Positions 32,185-40,211 of a DNA stretch of 64,000 bases are shown piece by piece. Source of the DNA: Lacrimispora sinapis (GTDB taxonomy: Bacteria; Bacillota; Clostridia; Lachnospirales; Lachnospiraceae). Each line of letters starts with the position of its first letter. The stretch's first letter is position 1. The translations under genes and the position numbers were made by a program. The DNA is taken from NCBI RefSeq assembly GCF_043633585.1, contig NZ_CP141832.1:1674001-1738000 (forward strand). Reading direction: 5' to 3'. Below the pieces are notes generated by a model. That model was not told where the DNA came from. It did no database searches and saw only the letters and a list, made by a program, of their open reading frames with translations.

Positions 32185-34128
32185 ATGAATTATAATCAAA
32201 TTGCCAAAGACATTTTGTCGAATGTTGGCGGTTCTGGGAATGTAAATGGATTAACCCATTGCTTTACAAGATTAAGATTTCAATTAAAAGATACAAAGAA
32301 AGCCAATAAAGAGACTATTGAGCATTTAGAAGGTGTAATTTCCGTTGTGGAAAGCGGAGGCCAGTTCCAGGTGGTTCTTGGAACCAAAGTGAATAAGGTT
32401 TATGATGCCATCGTTCCTATGCTGTCCATTGATGAAACCACAGAAATCAGCGAAGAAAAGACTTCCATTTGGAACCGTATCCTGATTGCGGTTTCAGCCA
32501 TGTTTACTCCTATGGTCCCGGCCATTGCAGCTTCCGGACTTTTAAAAGGCTTCCTTACCATTGCAAAAATCGTTGCAGCGAAGCAGGGTGTGGATATTAC
32601 GGTAAATCAGACGTATACGCTGATCATGGCTGGAACGGACGCCCTGTTTTACTTCATGCCGTTGATCTTAGCTTATACCAGTGCCAAGGTATTTAAAGCA
32701 AATGAATTCATTGCCATGGCACTTGGCGGTACCATGTGTTATCCTTCCGTTGTCGCACTGATGACTGGACAGGAGGCAGTAAGCATGTTTGGCATTAACA
32801 TCACCAAAGCCAGCTATGCTTCCTCTGTGATACCGATCGTCATCGGCGTTTTCATTCTTTCTTATGTACAGAAATTTTTAGAGAAAGTGATTCCGGAAGT
32901 ATTAAAGATTATTCTGGTCCCTGGTTTATCACTCCTTGTAATGATTCCGGCAACCTTTATGGTATTTGGACCCATTGGTATCTACATCGGTAATGCCATT
33001 AACTTTGTTTACACCGGCATGATGAATCTAAGTCCGGCCCTCTGCGGCGCTTTTATCGGAGGGATGTGGTGCGTATTTGTTATTTTCGGAGCACATCGGG
33101 CGCTTCTTCCTATCGGTATCAATGACGTTGCTCAGTTTGGGCATCAGAATCTTCTGGCTTTTGCAGGTGCGGCCAACTTTTCACAGGGCGGAGCTGCACT
33201 GGGGGTTATGTTAAAGACGAAGAATAAAGATTTAAAGACAGTAGCGGCATCTGCAGCTATCTCTGCCTCTGTCTGCGGTATTACGGAACCAGCTATTTAC
33301 GGCTGTAACCTGCGTTTGAAAAAACCGATGATTTATGCCATTATCTGCGGAGCCGTCGGCGGTGCGATCATGGGAATCGGCGGTGTATACGGTGATTCCT
33401 TTGCCAACAACGGAATTCTTACCTTTGCAACTTATGCGGCATTTGGTCTGAAACCATTTATATATTACCTGATTGGTATCGGTGTTTCCTTCTTTGGCGC
33501 AATGATACTTACTTACATGTTTGGGTTTGAAGAAGTGGGAGAGAAGAAAAAGAAAGCCAACGTGCCTTCAGAAGCGGAAATTACAGAATCAGTGACAGAA
33601 GAAAAAGCAGAAAAAGAAGCAGAAAAAAAGGCAGAAACTGAGATCGCAGAATTGGACCCGTCAGAAGCGGATATATTAATCGGCTCACCCATCGAAGGAG
33701 AGGCTGTTTCCATGACAAAAGTCAATGATGAAGTATTTTCTTCTATGGCATTGGGAAACGGTGTTGCGATCATCCCGGAAAAGGGGGAAGTTGTGGCTCC
33801 CGAGGACTGTACCGTAACTTTGATTTATCCCACACTCCATGCACTTGGTCTTATGCTGGATAATGGGGTGGAAATGATCATTCACGTTGGAATTAACACC
33901 GTTCAGTTAGAAGGAAAATATTTTGAGAAATTTGTTGAAGAAGGAGCTCATATTAAAAAAGGAACAAAAATTCTGTCCTTTGATATTGATGCGTTAAAGA
34001 AGGAAGGCTATGATACGATTGTACCGATCATTGTAAGCAATACTCCTGTATTTCAGCAGGTTTCCGGTATTGCCGGCAAAAAAGCGGCACTTAACACATC
34101 GGTCATTGCCATCAAAAAAAATCAGTAA
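32185..34128 (+). CDS. bglP: PTS beta-glucoside-specific EIIBCA component
   Basis: 647 residues from ATG 32185 (AAAGGGG upstream). Imports and phosphorylates beta-glucosides using PEP. Domain order B-C-A: EIIB with phospho-Cys at residue 26 (GLTHCFTRLRFQL), EIIC membrane domain about 100-450 with many helices and the GITEPAIYG motif, a Lys/Glu/Ala linker near 460-495, and EIIA with phospho-His in VEMIIHVGINTVQL. All phosphorylation residues are present. First gene of the operon controlled by the RAT/terminator. Confidence 0.93.
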   Translation: MNYNQIAKDILSNVGGSGNVNGLTHCFTRLRFQLKDTKKANKETIEHLEGVISVVESGGQFQVVLGTKVNKVYDAIVPMLSIDETTEISEEKTSIWNRILIAVSAMFTPMVPAIAASGLLKGFLTIAKIVAAKQGVDITVNQTYTLIMAGTDALFYFMPLILAYTSAKVFKANEFIAMALGGTMCYPSVVALMTGQEAVSMFGINITKASYASSVIPIVIGVFILSYVQKFLEKVIPEVLKIILVPGLSLLVMIPATFMVFGPIGIYIGNAINFVYTGMMNLSPALCGAFIGGMWCVFVIFGAHRALLPIGINDVAQFGHQNLLAFAGAANFSQGGAALGVMLKTKNKDLKTVAASAAISASVCGITEPAIYGCNLRLKKPMIYAIICGAVGGAIMGIGGVYGDSFANNGILTFATYAAFGLKPFIYYLIGIGVSFFGAMILTYMFGFEEVGEKKKKANVPSEAEITESVTEEKAEKEAEKKAETEIAELDPSEADILIGSPIEGEAVSMTKVNDEVFSSMALGNGVAIIPEKGEVVAPEDCTVTLIYPTLHALGLMLDNGVEMIIHVGINTVQLEGKYFEKFVEEGAHIKKGTKILSFDIDALKKEGYDTIVPIIVSNTPVFQQVSGIAGKKAALNTSVIAIKKNQ

Positions 34129-34140
34129 AGGAGTTTTAAT

Positions 34141-35565
34141 ATGAATAAAATGAAAGCCAAGTTTCCAGATAACTTTTTATGGGGAGCATCTTCTTCCGCA
34201 TTCCAGATCGAAGGCGGTTGGAATGAAGGCGGCAAAGGCCCTACGGTTGCTGATGTAAACTCCTTTAAGCGTTCCCATTTACAGGCAGACAGTAAGGTGG
34301 CCAGCGATTTCTATCATCATTGGCCGGAGGATATTGCCCTGATGAAAGAGATGGGGCTGGACATTTACCGTTTTTCCATTTCATGGGCAAGAATCATCCC
34401 GGATGGGGATGGAGAAATCAATCAGGAAGGTATCAAATTTTATAATGATGTGATCAACTGCCTGCTGGAAAACGGCATTCAGCCATTTATTACCCTGTAT
34501 CATTTTGACCTTCCCTATGCACTGGTTGAAAAATACAATGGCTGGGAATCCAGAGAGTGTGTAAAGGCATTTGAACGTTATGCAAAGGTATGCTTTGAGG
34601 CATTTGGGGACAGAGTCACCTATTGGCAGGTCCACAATGAGCAGAACCTTATGGTCCGTGTGGATGAACGGGTAAATATCACCGCAGAAGACAGCTGGGA
34701 GGCAGACCGCCAGAGGGCACAGATGGATTATCATATGTTCCTGGCCCATGCACTGGCTGTGAAAGCGTGCCATTCCATCATTCCGGAAGGAAAGATCGGT
34801 CCGGCGGTGTCTTCCACCTGTACCTATCCGAAGAGCAATCGTCCGGAAGATGTTTGGGCAGCAAGGTTAAATGACTGGTTTAAGACCGATTATTGTCTGG
34901 ACATGCATTACTACGGCCGTTATCCCGGATATTATATGCGTTACTTAAAAGAGAGAAATATTGTTCCGGTTATGATGCCGGAGGATGAAGAGATTCTAAA
35001 AGATGCAAAGATGGATTTCATTGCACTCAATTATTACCGCACCCTCTGCGTCAGCTATCTGCCGGCGGATGACGACCATCCGGTAGGAGAGAGAACCTTC
35101 CCGATCAATCAGGTTGATTTTGACCAGTACGGATATTTTCATCATATTAAAAACGAGCATCTCGCTTCCAGCGAATACGGAGCACAGATCGACCCGTTAG
35201 GTCTTAGAACCGTATTAAACAATTATTATCAAAAATATCATCTTCCGCTTATCGTTACGGAAAATGGACTTGGTACCGCCGATACCCTGACAGAAGACGG
35301 AAAAGTCCATGACGATTACAGGATCGACTACTTAAGAGAGCATATTCTGGCCTGCAGTCAGGCAATCGAGGACGGAGTTGAGATGATGGGATATTCCCCA
35401 TGGTCTGTTATGGATTTACTCAGCTCCCACGAAGGATTTAAGAAGCGTTACGGATTTATTTATATCAATCGTGAAGATCATGATTTAAAAGATATGCGCC
35501 GCATTAAGAAGGACAGCTTTTATTGGTATAGCCGCGTAATCAAAACGAACGGGGAAGAACTCTAA
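34141..35565 (+). CDS. 6-phospho-beta-glucosidase (GH1)
   Basis: 474 residues; AAAGGAG before ATG 34141. Hydrolyses the phosphorylated beta-glucoside delivered by the PTS. GH1 hallmarks: N-terminal FLWGASSSAFQIEGG, acid/base Glu in WQVHNEQNL, nucleophile Glu in LIVTENGLGT, and the C-terminal YGFIYIN. The 12-base gap to the PTS gene indicates one transcript. The phospho-sugar specificity is inferred from the operon and from family resemblance. Confidence 0.93.
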   Translation: MNKMKAKFPDNFLWGASSSAFQIEGGWNEGGKGPTVADVNSFKRSHLQADSKVASDFYHHWPEDIALMKEMGLDIYRFSISWARIIPDGDGEINQEGIKFYNDVINCLLENGIQPFITLYHFDLPYALVEKYNGWESRECVKAFERYAKVCFEAFGDRVTYWQVHNEQNLMVRVDERVNITAEDSWEADRQRAQMDYHMFLAHALAVKACHSIIPEGKIGPAVSSTCTYPKSNRPEDVWAARLNDWFKTDYCLDMHYYGRYPGYYMRYLKERNIVPVMMPEDEEILKDAKMDFIALNYYRTLCVSYLPADDDHPVGERTFPINQVDFDQYGYFHHIKNEHLASSEYGAQIDPLGLRTVLNNYYQKYHLPLIVTENGLGTADTLTEDGKVHDDYRIDYLREHILACSQAIEDGVEMMGYSPWSVMDLLSSHEGFKKRYGFIYINREDHDLKDMRRIKKDSFYWYSRVIKTNGEEL

Positions 35566-35587
35566 ATAACAGAAATGGGGTTTGGTT

Positions 35588-36445
35588 ATGAGGGTTGTTA
35601 AGGTAATGAATAATTCTCTGCTGCTGGCAATTGATGACAGCGGCAGGGAAGTAATTCTGATGGGAAAGGGAATCGGTTTTAATAAATCCATCGGACATCA
35701 TTTGAAAAGTGAAGACATTGAGAAAGTGTTTGTCTTAAAAGATCGGTCCATATCCAAAAATATCATCCGTCTTGCATCTGAAATTGACAGTACTTATTTT
35801 GAACTGGCCAAACAGGTGATCGACTATGCCATTGAAACTTATGGCATGGTACTGATGGAGCACATTTATCTGGGACTTACGGATCATCTTTCTTTTGCTG
35901 TGAAAAGATACAAAGAGGGGATTTTTATACAGAATTTTTATACACAGACCTTATTGCGTTTTAATCCGAAGGAATATCAGGTCGGCTTATATGCCCTGCA
36001 GCTTGTGAGGGAGCAGCTGCAGGTGGATTTGCCGCAGGATGAGGCCGGCAGCATTGCCTTTCATTTTATCAATGCCCAAAAAAATAACTCTTATAGTACA
36101 GACGACCAGACAATATTTGAAACCGTCAAAGGGATTTTAGATATTGTGAAATATAACTTCTCCATTGTTTATAATGAAGATGGAATCGGATATACCCGTT
36201 TCTTAACCCATTTGCGGCTTTTTGCACAAAGGCTGGTGGATGGCAGTCAGGACCTCTATGATTATGAAGATTCTTTTTATACACATGTGATAGAAAGCTG
36301 TCCGATGGAATACGAATGTGTCAAAAAAATTGAAATCTTTATCCAGGAAAAATTTAATTCCAGGCTGTCGAGACAGGAAGAAATGTATTTAACGGTCCAT
36401 ATTCATCGTATTTTGGAGGAATACTCTCAGCAAAACAGGAAATGA
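35588..36445 (+). CDS. licT: BglG/LicT-family transcriptional antiterminator
   Basis: 285 residues from ATG 35588. Binds the RAT RNA in the operon leader when substrate is present. The RNA-binding CAT domain covers residues 1-55 (VVKVMNNSLLLAIDDSG ... GKGIGFNKSIG), followed by PRD1 and PRD2. Candidate regulatory His residues are in MEHIYLGLTDHL, GSIAFHFINAQ, THLRLFAQRL and LTVHIHRI. The presence of its target upstream of the same operon makes the assignment firm. Confidence 0.92.
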   Translation: MRVVKVMNNSLLLAIDDSGREVILMGKGIGFNKSIGHHLKSEDIEKVFVLKDRSISKNIIRLASEIDSTYFELAKQVIDYAIETYGMVLMEHIYLGLTDHLSFAVKRYKEGIFIQNFYTQTLLRFNPKEYQVGLYALQLVREQLQVDLPQDEAGSIAFHFINAQKNNSYSTDDQTIFETVKGILDIVKYNFSIVYNEDGIGYTRFLTHLRLFAQRLVDGSQDLYDYEDSFYTHVIESCPMEYECVKKIEIFIQEKFNSRLSRQEEMYLTVHIHRILEEYSQQNRK

Positions 36446-36456
36446 AGGGATAGAAA

Positions 36457-37635
36457 TTGAACGATCAAACTTTTACGCGTAAACAGGAACTCCGTTATCT
36501 TGCTATGGTTTCCCTGTTTTGGTTTGCGCAGTATATATACATCCCCTATCAGACGACTTATCTGACTCTTTTAGGTGTAAGCAGTACCTTTACCGGAATG
36601 GTCGTGGGAGCATATGGGATCACCCAGTTGTTGTTTCGGTTGCCCATAGGACTTTGTGCGGATTCCATTGGAAGACATAAAGGTTTTATCATGGCGGGAA
36701 CGCTGTTTTCAGGTCTGGCCTCTTTTTTTCGGATTTTTTGGGGTAATGGAATGGGATTTTTAGTTGCAAACCTGTTTTCGGGCCTGGCATCGGCCATGTG
36801 GATTTCCTTTATGGTGTTTTACACCAATCACTTTTCTGCAAAGGACCAGCAGTCGGCTACCAGCAGAATTGTAATGTTTAACAACTTTGGTATGCTTGTG
36901 GGGTTTTTATTAAGCACCATCGGCTACAACAGCATCGGAATGGTGGGAATCTGTATTCTCAGCGTGTGTGCCGGGCTGCTTGCTTTTTTTCTCTCACTTC
37001 AGATTAAGGAACCATGCAGAAAGATGGAAACCATTCATACCAGGGACCTTCTTTCCGTATGCAGAATCAAAAGGCTATGGTTATTCGCCATACTTGCTCT
37101 CATTCAGCAGGGAATTCAGCTTACAACTGCCATGTCATTTACAAATCAGATTCTAAAGGATCTTGGAGCCTCCAATGGACTTGTTGGAATCTCTTCCATT
37201 ATATACATGATTTCCGCTGTAGGTTTTGCTGCGTTTGCTTCTACGTTTCTCTGTTGTAAAAAAGGTCCCAGGTTCTGGATACCGGCAGTTTTTGTCGTTG
37301 TATCTGTATATTGTATCCTGATACCGTCAGCAAAAAGTGTACTTGAACTTTTGATTCTTCAGATACTCCCCGGAATGTCCACAGGAATCCTGTTTTCTTA
37401 TATAACCTCTGAGGCCATGTGCGGAATTCCCGGAGAGAAGCGTTCAACAGCGATGGGACTTTTTCAGGCAGTTTATGCCGTGGGAATGACCACATTTCCT
37501 ATTTTTACAGGAAGCCTGGCTTCCGCGTTCAGCCTCAGGTTCGGTTATCTGGTGTTGGCGGGAATTTCGTTCATCGGTGCCATGGTATCACTTCTGTATT
37601 ATATTAAGAAGAACAAAAGCAGCAGAACGTTATAG
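36457..37635 (+). CDS. MFS transporter
   Basis: 392 residues with twelve predicted membrane helices. The loop between helices 2 and 3 (RLPIGLCADSIGRHKGFI) carries the MFS motif G-x-x-x-D-x-x-G-R-(K/R). Start codon is TTG 36457 with AAGGGA upstream; no ATG is available nearby. Last gene of the licT operon, 11 bases after the antiterminator. Substrate is unknown; it may export a metabolite or import an unphosphorylated glucoside. Confidence 0.85.
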   Translation: MNDQTFTRKQELRYLAMVSLFWFAQYIYIPYQTTYLTLLGVSSTFTGMVVGAYGITQLLFRLPIGLCADSIGRHKGFIMAGTLFSGLASFFRIFWGNGMGFLVANLFSGLASAMWISFMVFYTNHFSAKDQQSATSRIVMFNNFGMLVGFLLSTIGYNSIGMVGICILSVCAGLLAFFLSLQIKEPCRKMETIHTRDLLSVCRIKRLWLFAILALIQQGIQLTTAMSFTNQILKDLGASNGLVGISSIIYMISAVGFAAFASTFLCCKKGPRFWIPAVFVVVSVYCILIPSAKSVLELLILQILPGMSTGILFSYITSEAMCGIPGEKRSTAMGLFQAVYAVGMTTFPIFTGSLASAFSLRFGYLVLAGISFIGAMVSLLYYIKKNKSSRTL

Positions 37636-37644
37636 TACAATAAA

Positions 37645-37687
37645 AAGGAACGGGTGCTCAGTTTAGCTGGGAACCGTTCCTTTTTTT
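37645..37687. terminator. Bidirectional terminator
   Basis: AAGGAACGG (37645-37653) pairs with CCGTTCCTT (37674-37682), flanked by T and A runs on both sides. It serves the MFS gene on the plus strand and the converging subtilisin-like gene on the minus strand. Confidence 0.88.
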
Positions 37688-37711
37688 GTCCACATCAGAT
37701 CCATGTTGGGT

Positions 37712-39385
37712 TCATATGACAGAAATCCGTTTAAATAAATGATAGATATCCAACTGTCCGTATCCCCACGTGTTATTGGGATATGTATCGGTGCTGCTTC
37801 GTCTTGCACCTCTGACGATCATACGGTTCACTAAAAGCCCTGTAACATTCGTAAGGTTTCCCCTGCAAAAGCCCCATTCCATCACCATGGCAGCGGCTCC
37901 GGCTGCATGTGCAGCGGCGGCTCCTGTACCGGTGATGATTCCATACTCATTTTCCCCCATGGCACAGGGGATACGAAAGCCAGGGGCCGCAATATCGGGG
38001 ACGATCTGACCGAAGCTGGTGTAACCTCTTCCTGATTCCGCCAGAATCTGATCGTTAAACTGGTCATAGGCGGCAACCGTGAGCGGGTTTCTGGCATTTC
38101 CTGGTGCGGTGATGGTGGTAGAAGAGGTGGATTCATAAAAATAAGTTTCTCTGGAAAGCAGGTTTCCGGAAGGCAGCCAGGATCGAATGGAAAACGGCTC
38201 ATTTTCAATGTTATGGAGCATAAAAAACCAGGGACCGGGAATGGGATTTTCAAAACGGACCAGAATCAGCTGATCACCAGATTCTCCCTCCATATTGATA
38301 TTATTGACCCAGATCCTGGTTTCCCCATAAAAGAGCTGATAGTTTTGACAGGCTTTGGCGGAGGGGGATTCTTCCTGGATAAATTCTCCGTCAGGAGATG
38401 CGATATCGAGAAGGACTCTTCCAGGCGGGAAAGGCCAGATTTCCATGGAGAAACTTTTATCCGCGTTTCCTATATTCATATAAAAGCCGTGTTGAAACGG
38501 CGGTGAACTTACATGATGGAAATAGTGTCTGCCTTTGTTCCCTTCATTGCCGGCAGCTATTGAGACATCAATTTTAGGCAGACTGACAATATGGTCAATA
38601 TAAGAACTGAGTGCTCCCCGTCCGCTGTGCCCGCCCTGGCTGCTGCCGAGAGCAATGCAGATGACAAGAGGCCGGTTTAACCGTTCCGAAACGGAGATAA
38701 GAAACCGGATTCCCAGTATGATATCCGATTCCTGGTAACAGAGAGCATCTTCCGGTACGAGAAAAATGTTCTTTAGATTTTTTTTGGCTTCTTTTAACTT
38801 TACAACGGCCAGCTTGGTTTGAGGTGCCACTCCTGTAAAGGATTCTTCTTCATTTGGTGTTCCGGAGGCTATGCTGGCAATAGCGGTCCCATGTCCATTG
38901 GTATCATTGGTCGGTACGATTTTCCAGGGGGCAGATGATTTTAAAGCTGAATTAATATGGTTTTTCCCGTATTCAGAGCCAAAGTCAAATCCTGACGGCG
39001 GCAGACCGCTTTGATCCGTTTGATCCCAAATAGAGAGAATGCGGGTGCTCCCGTCTTGATTGCGGAAAGCTGGATGCTGGTAATTGATGCCGGTATCTAT
39101 GATCCCGATGATGACTCCCAGTCCCAAAAGATTCAGGTGGGGTTGTCTCTGGACACTTCCGATGCCTGATTTTTCCACGCTTACTTTTGAGGAAAGCGTA
39201 AAAAGGGAAGGAAAACTGTCATAGGAATGAAGTCCCAGATCACACGCATCCATCTTGCTTTTATGTATATGGAGCAGAGAGTGCTTTTCATTGAGTTTTG
39301 TCACGTTTTGATTGTTATTAAAATCCGGAACCAAAGCATTGTTTATAATGAAATCATAATATTCATTGTCCAGAATTTTTTGCAT
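37712..39385 (-). CDS. Subtilisin-like (S8, Csp-type) protein with Ser-to-Gly at the active site
   Basis: 557 residues, no signal peptide. The catalytic Asp (IGIIDTGINYQHP) and His (TNGHGTAIASIASG) are present, but the serine motif reads GTGAAAAHAAGAAA where S8 proteases have G-T-S-x-A-x-P; the codon is GGA. The large insertion between His and Ser and the overall layout match the clostridial CspA/B/C germination proteins, in which CspA and CspC are pseudoproteases. So it is likely a catalytically inactive, possibly bile-acid- or germinant-related regulator; the role is inference. ATG 39385 follows GGAGG. It stands alone between terminators. Confidence 0.85.
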   Translation of the reverse strand: MQKILDNEYYDFIINNALVPDFNNNQNVTKLNEKHSLLHIHKSKMDACDLGLHSYDSFPSLFTLSSKVSVEKSGIGSVQRQPHLNLLGLGVIIGIIDTGINYQHPAFRNQDGSTRILSIWDQTDQSGLPPSGFDFGSEYGKNHINSALKSSAPWKIVPTNDTNGHGTAIASIASGTPNEEESFTGVAPQTKLAVVKLKEAKKNLKNIFLVPEDALCYQESDIILGIRFLISVSERLNRPLVICIALGSSQGGHSGRGALSSYIDHIVSLPKIDVSIAAGNEGNKGRHYFHHVSSPPFQHGFYMNIGNADKSFSMEIWPFPPGRVLLDIASPDGEFIQEESPSAKACQNYQLFYGETRIWVNNINMEGESGDQLILVRFENPIPGPWFFMLHNIENEPFSIRSWLPSGNLLSRETYFYESTSSTTITAPGNARNPLTVAAYDQFNDQILAESGRGYTSFGQIVPDIAAPGFRIPCAMGENEYGIITGTGAAAAHAAGAAAMVMEWGFCRGNLTNVTGLLVNRMIVRGARRSSTDTYPNNTWGYGQLDIYHLFKRISVI

Positions 39386-39497
39386 GAAAAGCCTCCTATG
39401 CCTTTTTGACGCAGTATATATATATCATATGCAGATGGTATGGGCAGCTTGCATGAAAGTTATGCTCTCTGGATAGTGCGGGCAGAATCATATCGAA

Positions 39498-39560
39498 AAA
39501 AATCCCCTTTTTCTCGTTGAACAGCTATCTTTCATAGCCTGGTTCCCTGCGAAAAAGGGG
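39498..39560 (-). terminator. Terminator of the nitroreductase gene
   Basis: On the minus strand, CCCCTTTTTC (39560-39551) pairs with GAAAAAGGGG (39513-39504), with T-rich sequence ATTTTTTTCG beyond. The loop is long. Confidence 0.6.
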
Positions 39561-39573
39561 GGTGTATTAGTAT

Positions 39574-40125
39574 TTACTTTTCTGTGGTTTTCCCTTCTTT
39601 TATCCCTTCAAAGGAGTCAAAGAACACGGTATGCTCCAAATCGTAACGTTTCTCATGAAGGGGATGGGGCTGACAGTCTTCTCTTGGATAGCCAAGGGGA
39701 AGCAGTGCTGCAGGAACCAGAAAATCAGGAATCTCAAAAGCTGTCCGGATGGCTTCCGGATCAAAATGTCCCACCCATGTTGTTCCTAAACCTAGTGCTG
39801 CCGCCTGAAGCATCATCTGGGTGGTGACAATACTGGCATCGACCATGCCCATGTCCGCCTGGTCGTAGGACCTTTTCCAGCTGACAGATTTATCATAACA
39901 AATCAGCAAAGCCATGGGAGCATGAAAATGATAGCTGGTGCAGGATTTTAATTTGGTAAGATTTTCTTCGCTTTCTATCACAAGAATTCTCTGAGGCTGA
40001 TAATTGACAGCAGTAGGAGCCACTCTTCCGGCTTCCAGGATCATATCCAGTTTTTCCTTCTCCACTTTCCGTTCACTAAATTTTCTCACCGAGTAACGAT
40101 CTTTTGCCAATTGTAAGAAATCCAT
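39574..40125 (-). CDS. Nitroreductase-family FMN oxidoreductase
   Basis: 183 residues. Start MDFLQLAKDRYSVRKFSERKVEKEKLD has the FMN-binding Arg-Ser-x-Arg-Lys-Phe motif; APTAVNYQPQRILVIE and AAALGLGTTWVGHFDPE complete the nitroreductase fold. C-terminal LLPLGYPRED is typical. Likely reduces nitro compounds, quinones or flavins with NAD(P)H; the physiological substrate is unknown. ATG 40125 with AAGGAGG upstream. Monocistronic between terminators. Confidence 0.9.
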   Translation of the reverse strand: MDFLQLAKDRYSVRKFSERKVEKEKLDMILEAGRVAPTAVNYQPQRILVIESEENLTKLKSCTSYHFHAPMALLICYDKSVSWKRSYDQADMGMVDASIVTTQMMLQAAALGLGTTWVGHFDPEAIRTAFEIPDFLVPAALLPLGYPREDCQPHPLHEKRYDLEHTVFFDSFEGIKEGKTTEK

Positions 40126-40172
40126 AATAAAGCCTCCTTAGCCATTTTTCCCACATTATAGCATAAAATAAG

Positions 40173-40203
40173 GAAAAAAGCAAAGCCATAAAACTGGCCT
40201 TGC
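40173..40203 (-). terminator. Terminator of the GH94 gene
   Basis: On the minus strand, GCAAGGCC (40203-40196) pairs with GGCTTTGC (40187-40180, one G-U), followed by six T. Confidence 0.75.
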
Positions 40204-40211
40204 CCTTTCAA

